Assembly (NCBI GenBank): GCA_965263205.1
Contig: CBDHHF010000031.1
Coordinates: forward strand, 1 to 64,000
Reading direction: 5' to 3'
DNA from: JBCCIM01 sp965263205
GTDB taxonomy: Bacteria > Bacteroidota > Rhodothermia > Rhodothermales > JAHQVL01
Length of the DNA stretch: 64,000 nt
This document shows, in pieces, positions 16,921 through 27,080 of this stretch. The translations under genes and the position numbers were made by a program. The notes beneath the pieces were generated by a model. The model worked only from the letters and a program-made list of their open reading frames with translations, was not told the origin of the DNA and made no database searches. Position 1 is the first letter of the stretch; every line of letters starts with the position of its first letter.

Positions 16921-19900
16921 ATGTCTTTTGGGCCACAGGAACATGCCCCGGTACGCCGGCTAGAACTTAAACGCCCCTTCTCCATCGTTCAGGGTTGGAT
17001 GTTGACAATGCGCAGACAACTGGTACCGTCCTTTTTTATCTGCCTCGGCCTTGTGCTTAGCTTCTCGCTTGGTATAGTTGCGCCGGCGTCTGCGCAGTAT
17101 TTCCGGTTTGGAAAGAACAAGGTGCAGTACGATGAACTGAAATGGTCGTACCTGCAATCCAAACACTTCGACATCTATTACTACGAGGGCGCGCAACACC
17201 TCGCTGACTTCACCGCCAAGGCTGCTGAAGAAGCCTATCTTCAGGCAGAGCGGATGTTTGATCACCGTATTTCCAATCGTATCCCGATCATTGTGTACCA
17301 GAGCCACAATGATTTTGCTGTAACGAATGCCGTTAACCTGCCTACCTTTTCAGAAGGCATCGCGGGGGTCACGGAGCTGTATAAAAACAGAATTGCCATT
17401 CCGTTTGTAGGCGACTACCGCCAGTATCGCCAGACCCTGCACCACGAACTGATCCACGCCGTCATTAATGACATTTATTATGGCGGTACGCTGCAGTCGG
17501 TGATCCAGAACAACATTGCCCTGCGTATTCCTCACTGGTTCAACGAGGGGCTCGCTGAGTTTGCGTCGGAAGGCTGGAGTACAGATGCAGACGATTGGTT
17601 GCGTGATGCCATTATTCACGACGATGTGCCGGCGATACCGTACATCGGTGGTTTTGCATCATACCAGGCCGGCCAGGGTGTGTGGGATTATATCGCTGAG
17701 CAATACGGGCAGGAAAAAATTGGCGAGATTCTACAGCGGCTTCGCATCACACATTCGGTAGAAGCCAGCTTCAAACGGGCCACGGGGCTCACACTGGAAG
17801 AGATTTCGGAGCGCTGGCAGAAGACCCTCAAGCAGATTTATTACCCTGAACTTGGGGCCCGAGAAAGCATCACAGACTTCTCCCGAAAAATTGTATCAGA
17901 GAAGAATGCCGGGTTTTATAACACCAGCCCTGCACTATCGCCGCTTGGGGATCGGATGGCGTTCATCTCTTCCAACAATGGGTTGTTTGATGTGCTGATT
18001 GTGGATACCAACGATGGCAATATTGTCAAGAAACTGATTGCCGGCCAAACAAGCGCTGAGTATGAAAGCCTGCGCATTCTTACGCCCGGTTTGTCCTGGA
18101 GCCCCGATGGGACACAGCTTGCGTTGGCGGTGAAAAGTGGTAGCTCTGATGCCATTGCCGTGGTCAACGTGGATGATGAAGCGTCTACCCATTACCGCAT
18201 TCCGGATGTTGACCAGATTATCTCGGTTTCCTGGAGTCCAGATGGTTCGCGGATTGCGTTTGAGGCGGCGATGGACACGCAGAGCGATTTGTTTGTGCTT
18301 GATCTGGAATCACATGAGACGGTGAATTACACCAACGACGTGTTCAGTGATCACGAACCGAGTTGGAGTCCGGATGGGAAATCGATCGTGTTTCACAGCG
18401 ACCGTGGCTCGTACACAGCACTGGGTGTATATCAGGCGGCAACGTTTGACATGGTGGAGCATGATTACGGGCAGCACGACGTGTATTTGTTATCCCTCGA
18501 CAAGAGCAGCGAAGCGCGCCGGCTTACCTACAACACTGTGTGGGATGATCAAAGCGCCCGCTTTGGTAGCGATCCCGACAAACTGCTTTTCTTGTCCGAT
18601 CGAAACGGCATTTTCAACCTTTACGAGAAGTCGTTGTCGTCAGGTCTTGTGCGCCCTTTGACCAACACGTTGAGCGGCATCAAACAGGTGAATCTATCTG
18701 CAGATGGCGATGAAGCGGCACTGGTGAGCATGGAGCAGGGTAAAACGATGATTTACCTGATGAATGCGCCATTCAACAGGCAAATTGACACGGACGAATT
18801 GCCACCGAATGTGTGGGCGCAGCGGGTGATGCAAGAGACCATCCTGCCGGCGCCGGCTATTACGCTTGCCCCGCGCTCGTTGCAGCGCGACAACCCGTTT
18901 CTCCGCGATGCTACAGATGGGATCGCTTACGTCCGGCAGCCCAACACCGGGGGCGCCCTCATGGCTGATCGGTTGATGCTTTTGGCGAACCGTTCGCCCC
19001 TTTCTGCATCGCCGCTTACAGAGTTGCCGGCGGGCGACGATGTGCCTGAAGATGAACTGGTTGTGGCTCGCTCGTCCTGGGACAGCACGCGGTACGGCAG
19101 TGTCAACGTCAATTTTGAAGACTATGTATTTACCGATCGCGCCGAGGATGTCACCGACGATCTGCTCGTGTTGCGGGATCCGTTTGACATCGAGGACAAT
19201 ATTGATGAACGCGGCCGTTTCAAGCCCAAGCGTTACAAACTTCGGTTTTCCCCGGATCTCGTGTATGGCGCTGCTGGGTACGATGCGCTATTTGGAGTGC
19301 AAGGTATTACCCAGATCACCTTCAGCGATATGCTGGGTGATCATCAGGTGCTGGTGGCCTCGAACCTGCTGATTGACCTGCGTAATTCTGATTACATGAT
19401 GTCGTATGCCTACCTGCCCAACCGGCTGGATTGGAGCATGTCGGCATTCCACGTATCACGCCTGCTGCCCGACAATAACCGGGCGACCATCTATCGGTAT
19501 CGGCAGTATGGGTTACGCTACAACGTCTCCTATCCGCTCGATAAATTTCGCCGGATAGATGCAAATCTGTCGGTTGTTGGGGTGAGTCAGGCTGACATTA
19601 TTGAGCCAAGTGATCCAGCGATTACCCGTACATTGCTGTATCCCTCGGTGACGTTTACGCGGGATGTAACCACACCTGGCTTTATGTACCCCGTAAGCGG
19701 CTCCCGGTATGCATTCAGTGTTGCCGGCAGTCCGTTTAGTTTTTCGGAAGGGCAGGTTCGATTTATTACTCTGTTGGGTGATATGCGCCGCTACATTGAC
19801 CTTGGACGGGGGCGGTATACGCTGGCTTTGCGTGCATCCGGCGCTACATCGCTTGGGCCAACGCAGCAGTTGTTTTACACAGCCGGCGTCCAGAACTGGG

Positions 19901-20349
19901 TGAATCGGGAGTTTGATGAAGACAACGGCTTCCCCATCGACGACATTTCTGATTTCATCCTTGCTACGCCCATTGTGCCGCTCCGTGGATACCACATCAA
20001 CGCACGAAGCGGGACCAACTTTGGATTGTTGAATGCGGAATTACGCTTTCCGTTGGTTGCTGCTTTTTTGCCTGGTCCGCTGCCCCTGTTACCTTTCTAT
20101 AATGTAGAGGGATCTGCATTTGTAGATGTTGGTGCCGTTTGGGGAGGACGAGGACTGGGCAATCCCATCAACTTCTTCCGTACCGATGAAGCCGGCGATC
20201 GGGTGTTCGACGACATGGTCGCCAGCATGGGCTTCGGCGTACGGACTATACTATTGGGTTACCCCGTGCGCCTCGATTTTGCATGGCCCCACAATGGCCA
20301 GCGCTTCGGAAAGCAGCGCACCTACATTTCTTTTGGATTTGATTTCTGA
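16921..20349 (+). CDS. Secreted metallopeptidase-like / PD40 beta-propeller / outer-membrane barrel fusion
   Basis: The product has up to 1142 residues. ATG 16999 gives a cleaner signal peptide (MLTMRRQLVPSFFICLG, cleavage near ASAQ), so the first 26 residues may not be made. Next comes a gluzincin-like peptidase domain with HELIH (His175, Glu176, His179 from 16921) and WFNEGLAEFASEGW supplying a third ligand. At least four TolB/PD40 propeller blades follow (LSPLGDRMAFISS, SWSPDGTQLALA, SWSPDGSRIAFEA, SWSPDGKSIVFHSD). The last 330 residues look like a BamA/D15-type barrel ending in ...YISFGFDF with a terminal Phe. It is probably anchored in the outer membrane with the propeller in the periplasm. 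Confidence 0.85.
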   Translation: MSFGPQEHAPVRRLELKRPFSIVQGWMLTMRRQLVPSFFICLGLVLSFSLGIVAPASAQYFRFGKNKVQYDELKWSYLQSKHFDIYYYEGAQHLADFTAKAAEEAYLQAERMFDHRISNRIPIIVYQSHNDFAVTNAVNLPTFSEGIAGVTELYKNRIAIPFVGDYRQYRQTLHHELIHAVINDIYYGGTLQSVIQNNIALRIPHWFNEGLAEFASEGWSTDADDWLRDAIIHDDVPAIPYIGGFASYQAGQGVWDYIAEQYGQEKIGEILQRLRITHSVEASFKRATGLTLEEISERWQKTLKQIYYPELGARESITDFSRKIVSEKNAGFYNTSPALSPLGDRMAFISSNNGLFDVLIVDTNDGNIVKKLIAGQTSAEYESLRILTPGLSWSPDGTQLALAVKSGSSDAIAVVNVDDEASTHYRIPDVDQIISVSWSPDGSRIAFEAAMDTQSDLFVLDLESHETVNYTNDVFSDHEPSWSPDGKSIVFHSDRGSYTALGVYQAATFDMVEHDYGQHDVYLLSLDKSSEARRLTYNTVWDDQSARFGSDPDKLLFLSDRNGIFNLYEKSLSSGLVRPLTNTLSGIKQVNLSADGDEAALVSMEQGKTMIYLMNAPFNRQIDTDELPPNVWAQRVMQETILPAPAITLAPRSLQRDNPFLRDATDGIAYVRQPNTGGALMADRLMLLANRSPLSASPLTELPAGDDVPEDELVVARSSWDSTRYGSVNVNFEDYVFTDRAEDVTDDLLVLRDPFDIEDNIDERGRFKPKRYKLRFSPDLVYGAAGYDALFGVQGITQITFSDMLGDHQVLVASNLLIDLRNSDYMMSYAYLPNRLDWSMSAFHVSRLLPDNNRATIYRYRQYGLRYNVSYPLDKFRRIDANLSVVGVSQADIIEPSDPAITRTLLYPSVTFTRDVTTPGFMYPVSGSRYAFSVAGSPFSFSEGQVRFITLLGDMRRYIDLGRGRYTLALRASGATSLGPTQQLFYTAGVQNWVNREFDEDNGFPIDDISDFILATPIVPLRGYHINARSGTNFGLLNAELRFPLVAAFLPGPLPLLPFYNVEGSAFVDVGAVWGGRGLGNPINFFRTDEAGDRVFDDMVASMGFGVRTILLGYPVRLDFAWPHNGQRFGKQRTYISFGFDF

Positions 20350-20568
20350 TAGGTGCTTTCGCATTTCCGGGTTTTCGTTATTTCGTCTCCCGATTGCTAA
20401 TACACCAAAACGAAATCCCAAAAACACGTCAACCCGAAAACACGCTAACCGAGAACACACCCATTAAGTCACAGGCTTGCCACGCCGATACACCATCTAC
20501 GCTATCGCATATTAAGCCTGTAACTTCGCATGCTCTCGCCCAAAAACAGACGCGAGAAGGAAGAAGTA

Positions 20569-20889
20569 ATGCTCACCAGCCGTTTCCGCGACCCCAAAAA
20601 GCGGCTCTTTTTTACCAAGGCACTGCTGTTTCCCAATCGTATTGAACTTAGTGGCATGGCTTTGACGGGTGTGTACCATCGTCTTTTGATGCTCGACGGT
20701 ATTGAACACGTTGAGTGGAAGGCTGGACAACTCAAAAAAGCGAACCTCACGTTCTGGATGCGTGATGGTACAAAGCTGCGCTATTGGATGAATAGTGCTG
20801 GTTTGTGGAAGTATATGATTGACGCCAATGTGCGCAATCTATCGCGCCAGTTGCCTCAGCAAGCCGGCCCCTCGCAAAACGGCGGATAA
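20569..20889 (+). CDS. Small hypothetical protein
   Basis: I do not recognise this 106-residue product. ATG 20569 is preceded by AAGGAAG at good spacing; an upstream ATG at 20530 would add 13 residues. The central part alternates strands and short turns (NRIELSGMALTGVYHRLLML, DGIEHVEWKAGQLKKANLTF, WMRDGTKLRYWMNSAGLWKY) and suggests a small beta-rich domain, perhaps PH-like. It lies in front of trigger factor. The preceding gap (20350-20568) holds GTTTTCGTTATTTCG-type words in both orientations. Confidence 0.6.
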   Translation: MLTSRFRDPKKRLFFTKALLFPNRIELSGMALTGVYHRLLMLDGIEHVEWKAGQLKKANLTFWMRDGTKLRYWMNSAGLWKYMIDANVRNLSRQLPQQAGPSQNGG

Positions 20890-21065
20890 TCCCCGGTGGC
20901 ATAGCGCTAAATCCGTTCAGATTACCTGAATAGTACGGGTAAATTTACCCACCAGCTTTTCCGAATCCACGTGCAGGAACCACAGCCACGCTACCCGGAT
21001 TCAATTGGCCTCTTTAATTCATCCGCAACGCGGAAATCTCTTCAAAGAATAGCAGGCCAAACATA

Positions 21066-22418
21066 GTGCAAACCACCATCAAGCAAATCACCCCCGTTGA
21101 GTACGAACTGGAAATTGATGCAACGGCAAAAGATCTGGCGCCCAAAATCAACCAGCGGCTCAAAGCCCAGCAGGCGCAGATTTCTCTAAAGGGATTCAGA
21201 AAAGGCAAAGTACCGATGCCGATTCTGAAAAAAATGTTTGGTGAATCACTGGTGATGGAAGTGATCGAGCGCGAAGTGCTCGGTGTATTCCAGGACCAAG
21301 TCATCGAGCCCGATGAGCTCAAAGTAGTTGGTATGCCAAGCTTTGGCGACTTCGATTACAAACTCGATGGTGACTTGCACGCCGTATTGAAGTTTGGCGT
21401 ACACCCTGAGATTGAAATCAAAGACCTTTCTGGCGAGAAAATCATGAAGCTGGTACATGAGGTCACGGATGAAGAGGTAGATGAGCAGATCAAGCAGATG
21501 CGGTTGCGTGAGGCAGAGTTGAGTGTGCGCGAAAAAGGCGGTATCGAAGAATCTGACTACGTCACGATCGACATGCAGCGCCTGGATGCGGAAAGCAAAA
21601 CGCCTATCATTGGTGAGCGCGAAGAAGACGTTACGTTTTTTGTGGATGACGAAAAGCTAAAAGATGCGTTGCGCGCCGGCCTGATTGGCAAAAAGGTGGA
21701 TGCAACGTTCCAGGTAGAGTTGCCCGTCGAAGAAAACGAAGAAGGGGAGGCAGAAGCTACTGCGCCATACGAAGTGACAGTCAAAGAAGTGAAGGAGCGC
21801 ACGTTGCCTGAACTGGATGCTGATTTCATCAAGCAGGTTACCCGCGAAGAAGCAGAGGACGAAGCCGGCCTTAAAGCGTTTATAAAAGGCCAGATTGGCA
21901 AAGGTCTTGAAGAAGAGTCGCGCAAGCTCCTGGAAAGCGAGTTGATGACGCGGATGATCGAACTCCACGAGTTCCCTGTACCAAACGCTGCCGTTGATAT
22001 CTTCATCAACTCGTTTGTAGAAGACATCAAGCGGAAAAATAACAACGAATTGCCGGAAGGTTTTGATTACGCTTCGTTTGCCGCAGCAAATCGCGACTAC
22101 GCAGAGCAGCAAGCGCGTTGGAAAATGATGCGTGATACACTCGTTGAGCAGCAATCTATCGAAGTAACCGATGAAGATCGCTCGGCCTACTTCCTCGAAG
22201 TAAGCGGTGGTAGCGAAGAGACAGCGAGTGCGTTTGAGCAGTACTACAAAAGCATGCAGGGCGCCATGGATATGATCAACGAGCAACTCCTCAGCAAAAA
22301 GCTCTTTGCATACCTCGCTGAACAGGTTACAATCGAAGAGAAAAACAAAGACGAGTACATGGAAGCCCTGAAAGCCAAGCGTGAAGCCCAGCAAGAAGAA
22401 GCTGATGCTGCGTCATAA
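21066..22418 (+). CDS. tig: Trigger factor, ribosome-associated chaperone and peptidyl-prolyl isomerase
   Basis: The 450-residue protein has the ribosome-binding signature GFRKGKVP in the N-terminal domain and a PPIase domain (YVTIDMQRLDAES to about 250). A long helical C-terminal domain with charged stretches follows (DFIKQVTREEAEDEAGLKAF). Trigger factor binds nascent chains at the ribosome exit and isomerises prolyl bonds. Translation appears to begin at GTG 21066 (reading VQTTIKQITPVEYELEI), since no ATG lies closer and the family start aligns there. It is followed after 315 bp by clpP, a common neighbour. Confidence 0.95.
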   Translation: MQTTIKQITPVEYELEIDATAKDLAPKINQRLKAQQAQISLKGFRKGKVPMPILKKMFGESLVMEVIEREVLGVFQDQVIEPDELKVVGMPSFGDFDYKLDGDLHAVLKFGVHPEIEIKDLSGEKIMKLVHEVTDEEVDEQIKQMRLREAELSVREKGGIEESDYVTIDMQRLDAESKTPIIGEREEDVTFFVDDEKLKDALRAGLIGKKVDATFQVELPVEENEEGEAEATAPYEVTVKEVKERTLPELDADFIKQVTREEAEDEAGLKAFIKGQIGKGLEEESRKLLESELMTRMIELHEFPVPNAAVDIFINSFVEDIKRKNNNELPEGFDYASFAAANRDYAEQQARWKMMRDTLVEQQSIEVTDEDRSAYFLEVSGGSEETASAFEQYYKSMQGAMDMINEQLLSKKLFAYLAEQVTIEEKNKDEYMEALKAKREAQQEEADAAS

Positions 22419-22733
22419 GACAGGCGTATTGGTTGACTAAAACGTGTTCTGTATCGGCTTTGCTGCAGACTGAAACGTTCTTGCCGCATTTCCATTAAAG
22501 ATTAGCGTCTGCTTCAACACTAATGCAGCGGTTTATACTGGCACACGTTGTGCTTGGTATAGTTTATCGGCCTAAATACCGCAGGAAGCACTGGTATGAG
22601 AAACTGTGTTGAGAGAAGCAGTAAACTGGTCGATACAAGAAGGCAAGCGTAACGGAAGACGAGCGAAGAGACAGCGCAAGCCAGGTTGATGCCGCTGGTC
22701 GGATAAAACTATTTATCAAGTCAAAATAGATCT
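22419..22733. other. tig-clpP spacer without recognisable gene
   Basis: These 315 bp contain no open frame that looks coding and none of the window's repeat words. The stretch before the clpP ATG (AACTATTTATCAAGTCAAAA) is AT-rich and is the likely clpP promoter zone, but I cannot assign -10/-35 boxes. Confidence 0.5.
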
Positions 22734-23432
22734 ATGGTTGAAGATTTTCTGAAGTTCAGTAAGAGCCTGCAGGTCCCAGGCGAAATTTATAGCCGGCCGT
22801 TCCAGGAACAGCCCCTGAACGCCCTCGTCCCGATGGTTGTCGAGCAAACAACCCGTGGCGAACGTGCTTATGATATTTTCAGTATGTTGCTCAAGCAGCG
22901 GATTGTTATGATTGGTACGCCGATCAACGATCAGATTGCTAACCTCGCTGTTGCACAGCTTCTCTACCTCGCAAGCGAAGATCCTGATCGTGATATCAAC
23001 ATCTACATCAACTCCCCCGGTGGTGTAGTGTACAGTGGTCTCGCGATTTATGATACGATGCAGTTCATCTCCACGCCTGTTGCAACCATTTGCGTTGGAC
23101 TTGCTGCTTCCATGGGTTCTGTGCTGCTGGCGGCTGGTACACACGGCCGGCGTGCGTCACTGCCAAACTCCCGTATCATGTTGCACCAGCCTTCTGGTGG
23201 TAGCCAGGGTACGGCTGCTGATATCGAGATCCAGGCCCGCGAAATTCTGTGGCTCAAAAAGCGTCTCTACGAGATTCTGGCAGAGCATTCTGGCAGAACC
23301 TATGAACAACTGCAGGAAGACTCAGAGCGCGATTACTGGCTCAGTGCTACCGAGGCACAGGAGTATGGCCTGATTGACAACGTGCTCAAGCCGAACAAAA
23401 AAGACGAGGCTGGGAAAAACGGCAAAAAATAA
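22734..23432 (+). CDS. clpP: ATP-dependent Clp protease proteolytic subunit
   Basis: ClpP forms the double-heptamer serine protease chamber that degrades proteins fed by Clp ATPases. The 232-residue protein has the triad Ser126 (GLAASMGSVLLAAG), His151 (MLHQPSGGSQG) and Asp200 (SERDYWLSA), and the YINSPGG motif. It is longer than E. coli ClpP at both ends, with a lysine-rich tail (KPNKKDEAGKNGKK). The usual clpX partner does not follow; instead a terminator and an unrelated fusion gene do. Confidence 0.97.
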   Translation: MVEDFLKFSKSLQVPGEIYSRPFQEQPLNALVPMVVEQTTRGERAYDIFSMLLKQRIVMIGTPINDQIANLAVAQLLYLASEDPDRDINIYINSPGGVVYSGLAIYDTMQFISTPVATICVGLAASMGSVLLAAGTHGRRASLPNSRIMLHQPSGGSQGTAADIEIQAREILWLKKRLYEILAEHSGRTYEQLQEDSERDYWLSATEAQEYGLIDNVLKPNKKDEAGKNGKK

Positions 23433-23470
23433 CGGAGACCTACTGGTTTTTCTACACTGGTTTTCTACAG

Positions 23471-23502
23471 AGGCCGGCACCTTCGGGTAGCTGGCCTTTT
23501 TT
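23471..23502 (+). terminator. Rho-independent terminator of clpP with UUCG loop
   Basis: GGCCGGCACC-TTCG-GGTAGCTGGCC forms a GC-rich stem closed by a UUCG tetraloop and is followed by TTTTTT, 39 bp after the clpP stop. Confidence 0.85.
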
Positions 23503-23623
23503 GTTTGTGGCTTTGGCACTTCTTCCTACCCGCCAACTGTGCCCCTAAATTCCTATTTTGGATGTCCACCAGCGTTTTTGCACGCAGCATCCACCCTTAG
23601 CCTACCAGGCACTCCTGCGCACC

Positions 23624-26600
23624 ATGAATACCTCTGCAAAGAAACCGTTCTATAAAAGGAAGCTATTTCTTTTTTCCATCGTTCCGCTTGCGTTCGTCCT
23701 CGCCTACTTTATGTTTTTCAAAAGCGAAGGCGAAATCAACGTGCTCGTTTTTTCGGCTACCGAGCAATTCAGACATGATTCCATTGACTCGGGTGTCGAG
23801 GCCATCAAGCAGTTGGGTGAGACACATGGGTTTACGGTACTGGCAACCGAAGATGCGTCCGTATTTCACGAAGAGGCGTTGCAGCAGTACAACGTGGTTA
23901 TGTTTCTGAACACCACGGGCGATGTGCTTAACGATGCGCAGCAAATCGAATTTAACCGCTTTATCCAGGCCGGCGGTGGATTCGTTGGCGTACACGCAGC
24001 TGCTGATACTGAGTACGAGTGGCCCTGGTACGGTGAACTGGTAGGTGCCTGGTTCAAGAGCCACCCGATGGATCCCAACGTACGGGAGGGGGTGCTTCAG
24101 GTTGTTGACGCCGACCATCCGTCTGCGCAAGGTGTGCCTGCTACCTGGAATAAAGAAGATGAATGGTACGATTACCGTTCGATTCATGAAGATGTAAAGG
24201 TTGTTCTAAATGTAGATGAGACGTCGTACAAACGCCCCGATGAAAACCCCGAACCCGAGCCGCGTCCGATGGCCTGGTATCGGGAATATGACGGTGGTCG
24301 AACGTTTTACACGGGTCTCGGCCATACGGCAGCATCATTCGAAGACCCGATCTTTCTAGATCACCTTTGGGGAGGTATCCAGTACGCAGCCGGCGATGGG
24401 CAGCCTGTCGATTTCAACAACGCCACCGTAGCGCCGGAGCAAAACCGGTACCTCAAGCAGGTAATCGTCGATAATCTCAATGAACCCATGGAACTGGAGT
24501 ACCTGGGCAACGGACGTATCCTGTTTGTGGAGCGCCATGGCGATGTAAAGCTGTTTGATCGCGCCACGGGACAAACAGAAGTGATCGCCACGGTTAACGT
24601 GTACTCCGACCTGGAAGAAGGATTACTTGGCGTGGCTGCTGATCCAAATTACGCCTCGAATAACTGGATTTACCTGTCGTATTCAGCCCCGGATGCTGAC
24701 GAGATACGGTTGTCGCGATTTGATTTGAACGATAAAGACCTTGACTTCGACAGCGAGAAGGTGTTGTTCACGGTGCCCGTGCAACGCGAGCAGTGCTGCC
24801 ACGTAGCCGGCTCGATTGAATTTGGTCCTGACGGCAATCTCTTCTTATCCATTGGCGATAATACCAGTCCACGGGATACCGGTTTTGGACCTATTGACGA
24901 ACGCGAAGGGCGCGGTCCCTGGGATGCGCAAAAGTCGTCGTCGAACACAAACGACTTGCGCGGGAGCATTATGCGGATCAAGCCAGAGGCGGATGGTACA
25001 TATAGCATTCCCGATGGTAACCTGTTTCCCAAAGATGGCACCGGTGGACGTCCTGAAATCTTTGTACTCGGTAACAGGAATCCATTCCGGATTGCTGTAG
25101 ATCAGCGTACGGGCTATCTGTACTGGGGCGAGATCGGTCCCGATGCCGGCGAAGACAGCACAACGCGTGGATCGCGCGGGTACGATGAAGTAAACCAGGC
25201 GAAAGCTGCCGGCTTCTTTGGATGGCCCTATTTTATTGGCGACAACCAGGCCTACAACGACCACAACTTTGAGACGGAAGAATCGGGTCCGCTTTTCGAC
25301 GTAAATGCGCCGATCAACGACTCGCCAAATAATACGGGTGCGCGCGAGTTGCCGCCTGCGCAGCCGGCATTCATCTGGTATCCTTACGGGCCTTCTGAAG
25401 ATTTCCCGCTTGTGGGCAGCGGCGGTCGTAATGCAATGGCCGGCCCTGTGTACTACTTCGATGATTACGAAGCATCCGAAAGCAAAATTCCGGAATACTA
25501 CGACGGTAAGCTCTTCATTTATGATTGGATGCGTGGCTGGATTATGGCGGTGACCATGGATGACGACGGCAACTATGTGCGCATGGAGCCTTTCCTGTCG
25601 AACATGGAGTTCATCAACCCAATGGATATGCTCTTTGCCCCGGACGGGACCATCTACATGCTCGAATATGGACCTTCGTGGTTCTCTGGAAGTCCGGAAG
25701 CGCGGCTTTCGCACATCGAATATATTCCAGACAACCGTCCACCTGTTGCGGCGATTGAAGCGGATCAATCGGTTGGCGCTGTGCCCCACGCAGTTCAGTT
25801 TACTTCTGCGTCAAAAGACTTCGACAACGATGCATTGACCTACAGCTGGGACTTTGGCGATGGCACAACATCCACCGAAGAAAACCCGATGCATACGTTC
25901 ACGGCATCCGGGGAATATGCCGTAAGCCTTACGGTAAGCGATCCGGACGGTGAAGCGTCCAGCACCAGTTTTAAGGTACTGGCCGGCAATGACTTGCCCG
26001 AACTCGATATCCAGGTATCAGCCGGCAGCAGCACGTTTTACTGGGATGATTCGGTACTATCGTACGCAGTAACCCTGGCTGACGGAGAAGATGGCAGTCT
26101 GGCTGATGGTAGTATTCAACCAGGCGATGTGACGCTAACGATGGATTACCTGCCCCGCGGTTCCGACCTCGCAATGCCAGTGCTCAGTCACGAGGCCATG
26201 ATGGATGCAACCCGCTCGCTTGTGGGCAAGCAACTGATTGAGGGCTCAGACTGCGCCGGCTGCCACTTTGTTGAGCAGGCTTCTGTGGGGCCGACGTACA
26301 AAGAAATTGCCGAGCGCTACCAGGGTGACGCCAAAGCGCCAACGATGCTGGCTGAAAAAATCGTCAACGGTGGTGGCGGCAACTGGGGTGACGTGGTCAT
26401 GGCTGCGCATCCGCAACTTTCCGTCGTAGAGGCCAAGAAAATGGCCGAGTACATTCTATCGCTTGATGGGAGCAAGGCGCCGGCTGCCGGCTTGCCGCTC
26501 AAGGGATCGTATACCTTTAGCGAACACAAGGGAGAAGCTGAATCAGGGACCTACACCTTAATTGCGACCTACACAGACCGCGGGGGTGACGGCGTAGGGC

Positions 26601-27055
26601 CGCTTACGGTGCGGGATATCATAACCTTGCGGAGTCCGCTTATGGCTGCAGTAGATTACGATGAAGCCAAGGATGCGCAAAGTGTAACCGCACCGGAAGA
26701 TGCACCAGGTGGACTGGGGGGACAAGAATTACTTCTCGGGGCGCATGGAGCTGTTGTAACTTACAAGAACATCGACTTGCGTGGTATTGGCGGCATAACA
26801 GGTACGTTCGTAGTAGCCCCTACCTTCACAACGGGCGGTGAGGTTGATGTGTACCTCGGCAGCGTGGATGGACAGTTGCTTGGGACTTTCGACGTGCCAC
26901 AGGGCCTGACGGACTTTGGCGCCAAAGATGCGACCATTTCCTTTGACGAAGTAGATGGCTCTGGAGATCTGGTTTTTGTGTTCCGTAATGAGTCCGAAGA
27001 CGGCTTGGTCTGCATCGGTATCTCGCTCCAGTTTAATCGAGCAGTTGCGTCATAA
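23624..27055 (+). CDS. ThuA / PQQ-type sugar dehydrogenase / PKD / cytochrome c / CBM6 fusion
   Basis: This is a five-domain envelope enzyme of 1143 residues. A membrane anchor (LFLFSIVPLAFVLAYFMFF) precedes a ThuA-like domain (NVLVFSATEQFRHDS to about 265). A glucose/sorbosone dehydrogenase propeller follows (LEEGLLGVAADPNY, LFLSIGDNTSPRDTGF, GNRNPFRIAVD). Then comes a PKD domain (SWDFGDGTTSTEENPMHTF), a cytochrome c domain with CAGCH (877-881) and a distal Met, and a C-terminal CBM6-like module (DVYLGSVDGQLLGTFDV). It probably oxidises a sugar and passes electrons to its own haem. Such fusions are known in Bacteroidota. ATG 23624 fits the membrane anchor. Confidence 0.9.
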   Translation: MNTSAKKPFYKRKLFLFSIVPLAFVLAYFMFFKSEGEINVLVFSATEQFRHDSIDSGVEAIKQLGETHGFTVLATEDASVFHEEALQQYNVVMFLNTTGDVLNDAQQIEFNRFIQAGGGFVGVHAAADTEYEWPWYGELVGAWFKSHPMDPNVREGVLQVVDADHPSAQGVPATWNKEDEWYDYRSIHEDVKVVLNVDETSYKRPDENPEPEPRPMAWYREYDGGRTFYTGLGHTAASFEDPIFLDHLWGGIQYAAGDGQPVDFNNATVAPEQNRYLKQVIVDNLNEPMELEYLGNGRILFVERHGDVKLFDRATGQTEVIATVNVYSDLEEGLLGVAADPNYASNNWIYLSYSAPDADEIRLSRFDLNDKDLDFDSEKVLFTVPVQREQCCHVAGSIEFGPDGNLFLSIGDNTSPRDTGFGPIDEREGRGPWDAQKSSSNTNDLRGSIMRIKPEADGTYSIPDGNLFPKDGTGGRPEIFVLGNRNPFRIAVDQRTGYLYWGEIGPDAGEDSTTRGSRGYDEVNQAKAAGFFGWPYFIGDNQAYNDHNFETEESGPLFDVNAPINDSPNNTGARELPPAQPAFIWYPYGPSEDFPLVGSGGRNAMAGPVYYFDDYEASESKIPEYYDGKLFIYDWMRGWIMAVTMDDDGNYVRMEPFLSNMEFINPMDMLFAPDGTIYMLEYGPSWFSGSPEARLSHIEYIPDNRPPVAAIEADQSVGAVPHAVQFTSASKDFDNDALTYSWDFGDGTTSTEENPMHTFTASGEYAVSLTVSDPDGEASSTSFKVLAGNDLPELDIQVSAGSSTFYWDDSVLSYAVTLADGEDGSLADGSIQPGDVTLTMDYLPRGSDLAMPVLSHEAMMDATRSLVGKQLIEGSDCAGCHFVEQASVGPTYKEIAERYQGDAKAPTMLAEKIVNGGGGNWGDVVMAAHPQLSVVEAKKMAEYILSLDGSKAPAAGLPLKGSYTFSEHKGEAESGTYTLIATYTDRGGDGVGPLTVRDIITLRSPLMAAVDYDEAKDAQSVTAPEDAPGGLGGQELLLGAHGAVVTYKNIDLRGIGGITGTFVVAPTFTTGGEVDVYLGSVDGQLLGTFDVPQGLTDFGAKDATISFDEVDGSGDLVFVFRNESEDGLVCIGISLQFNRAVAS

Positions 27056-27080
27056 AAGGTTATAATCGAACGAGAAATAC

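Noticed and set aside
24845..25789. Long reverse frame of 314 codons across the dehydrogenase fusion
   Set aside because: It is a shadow of the propeller coding region; composition is Arg/Val/His-rich and matches no family.
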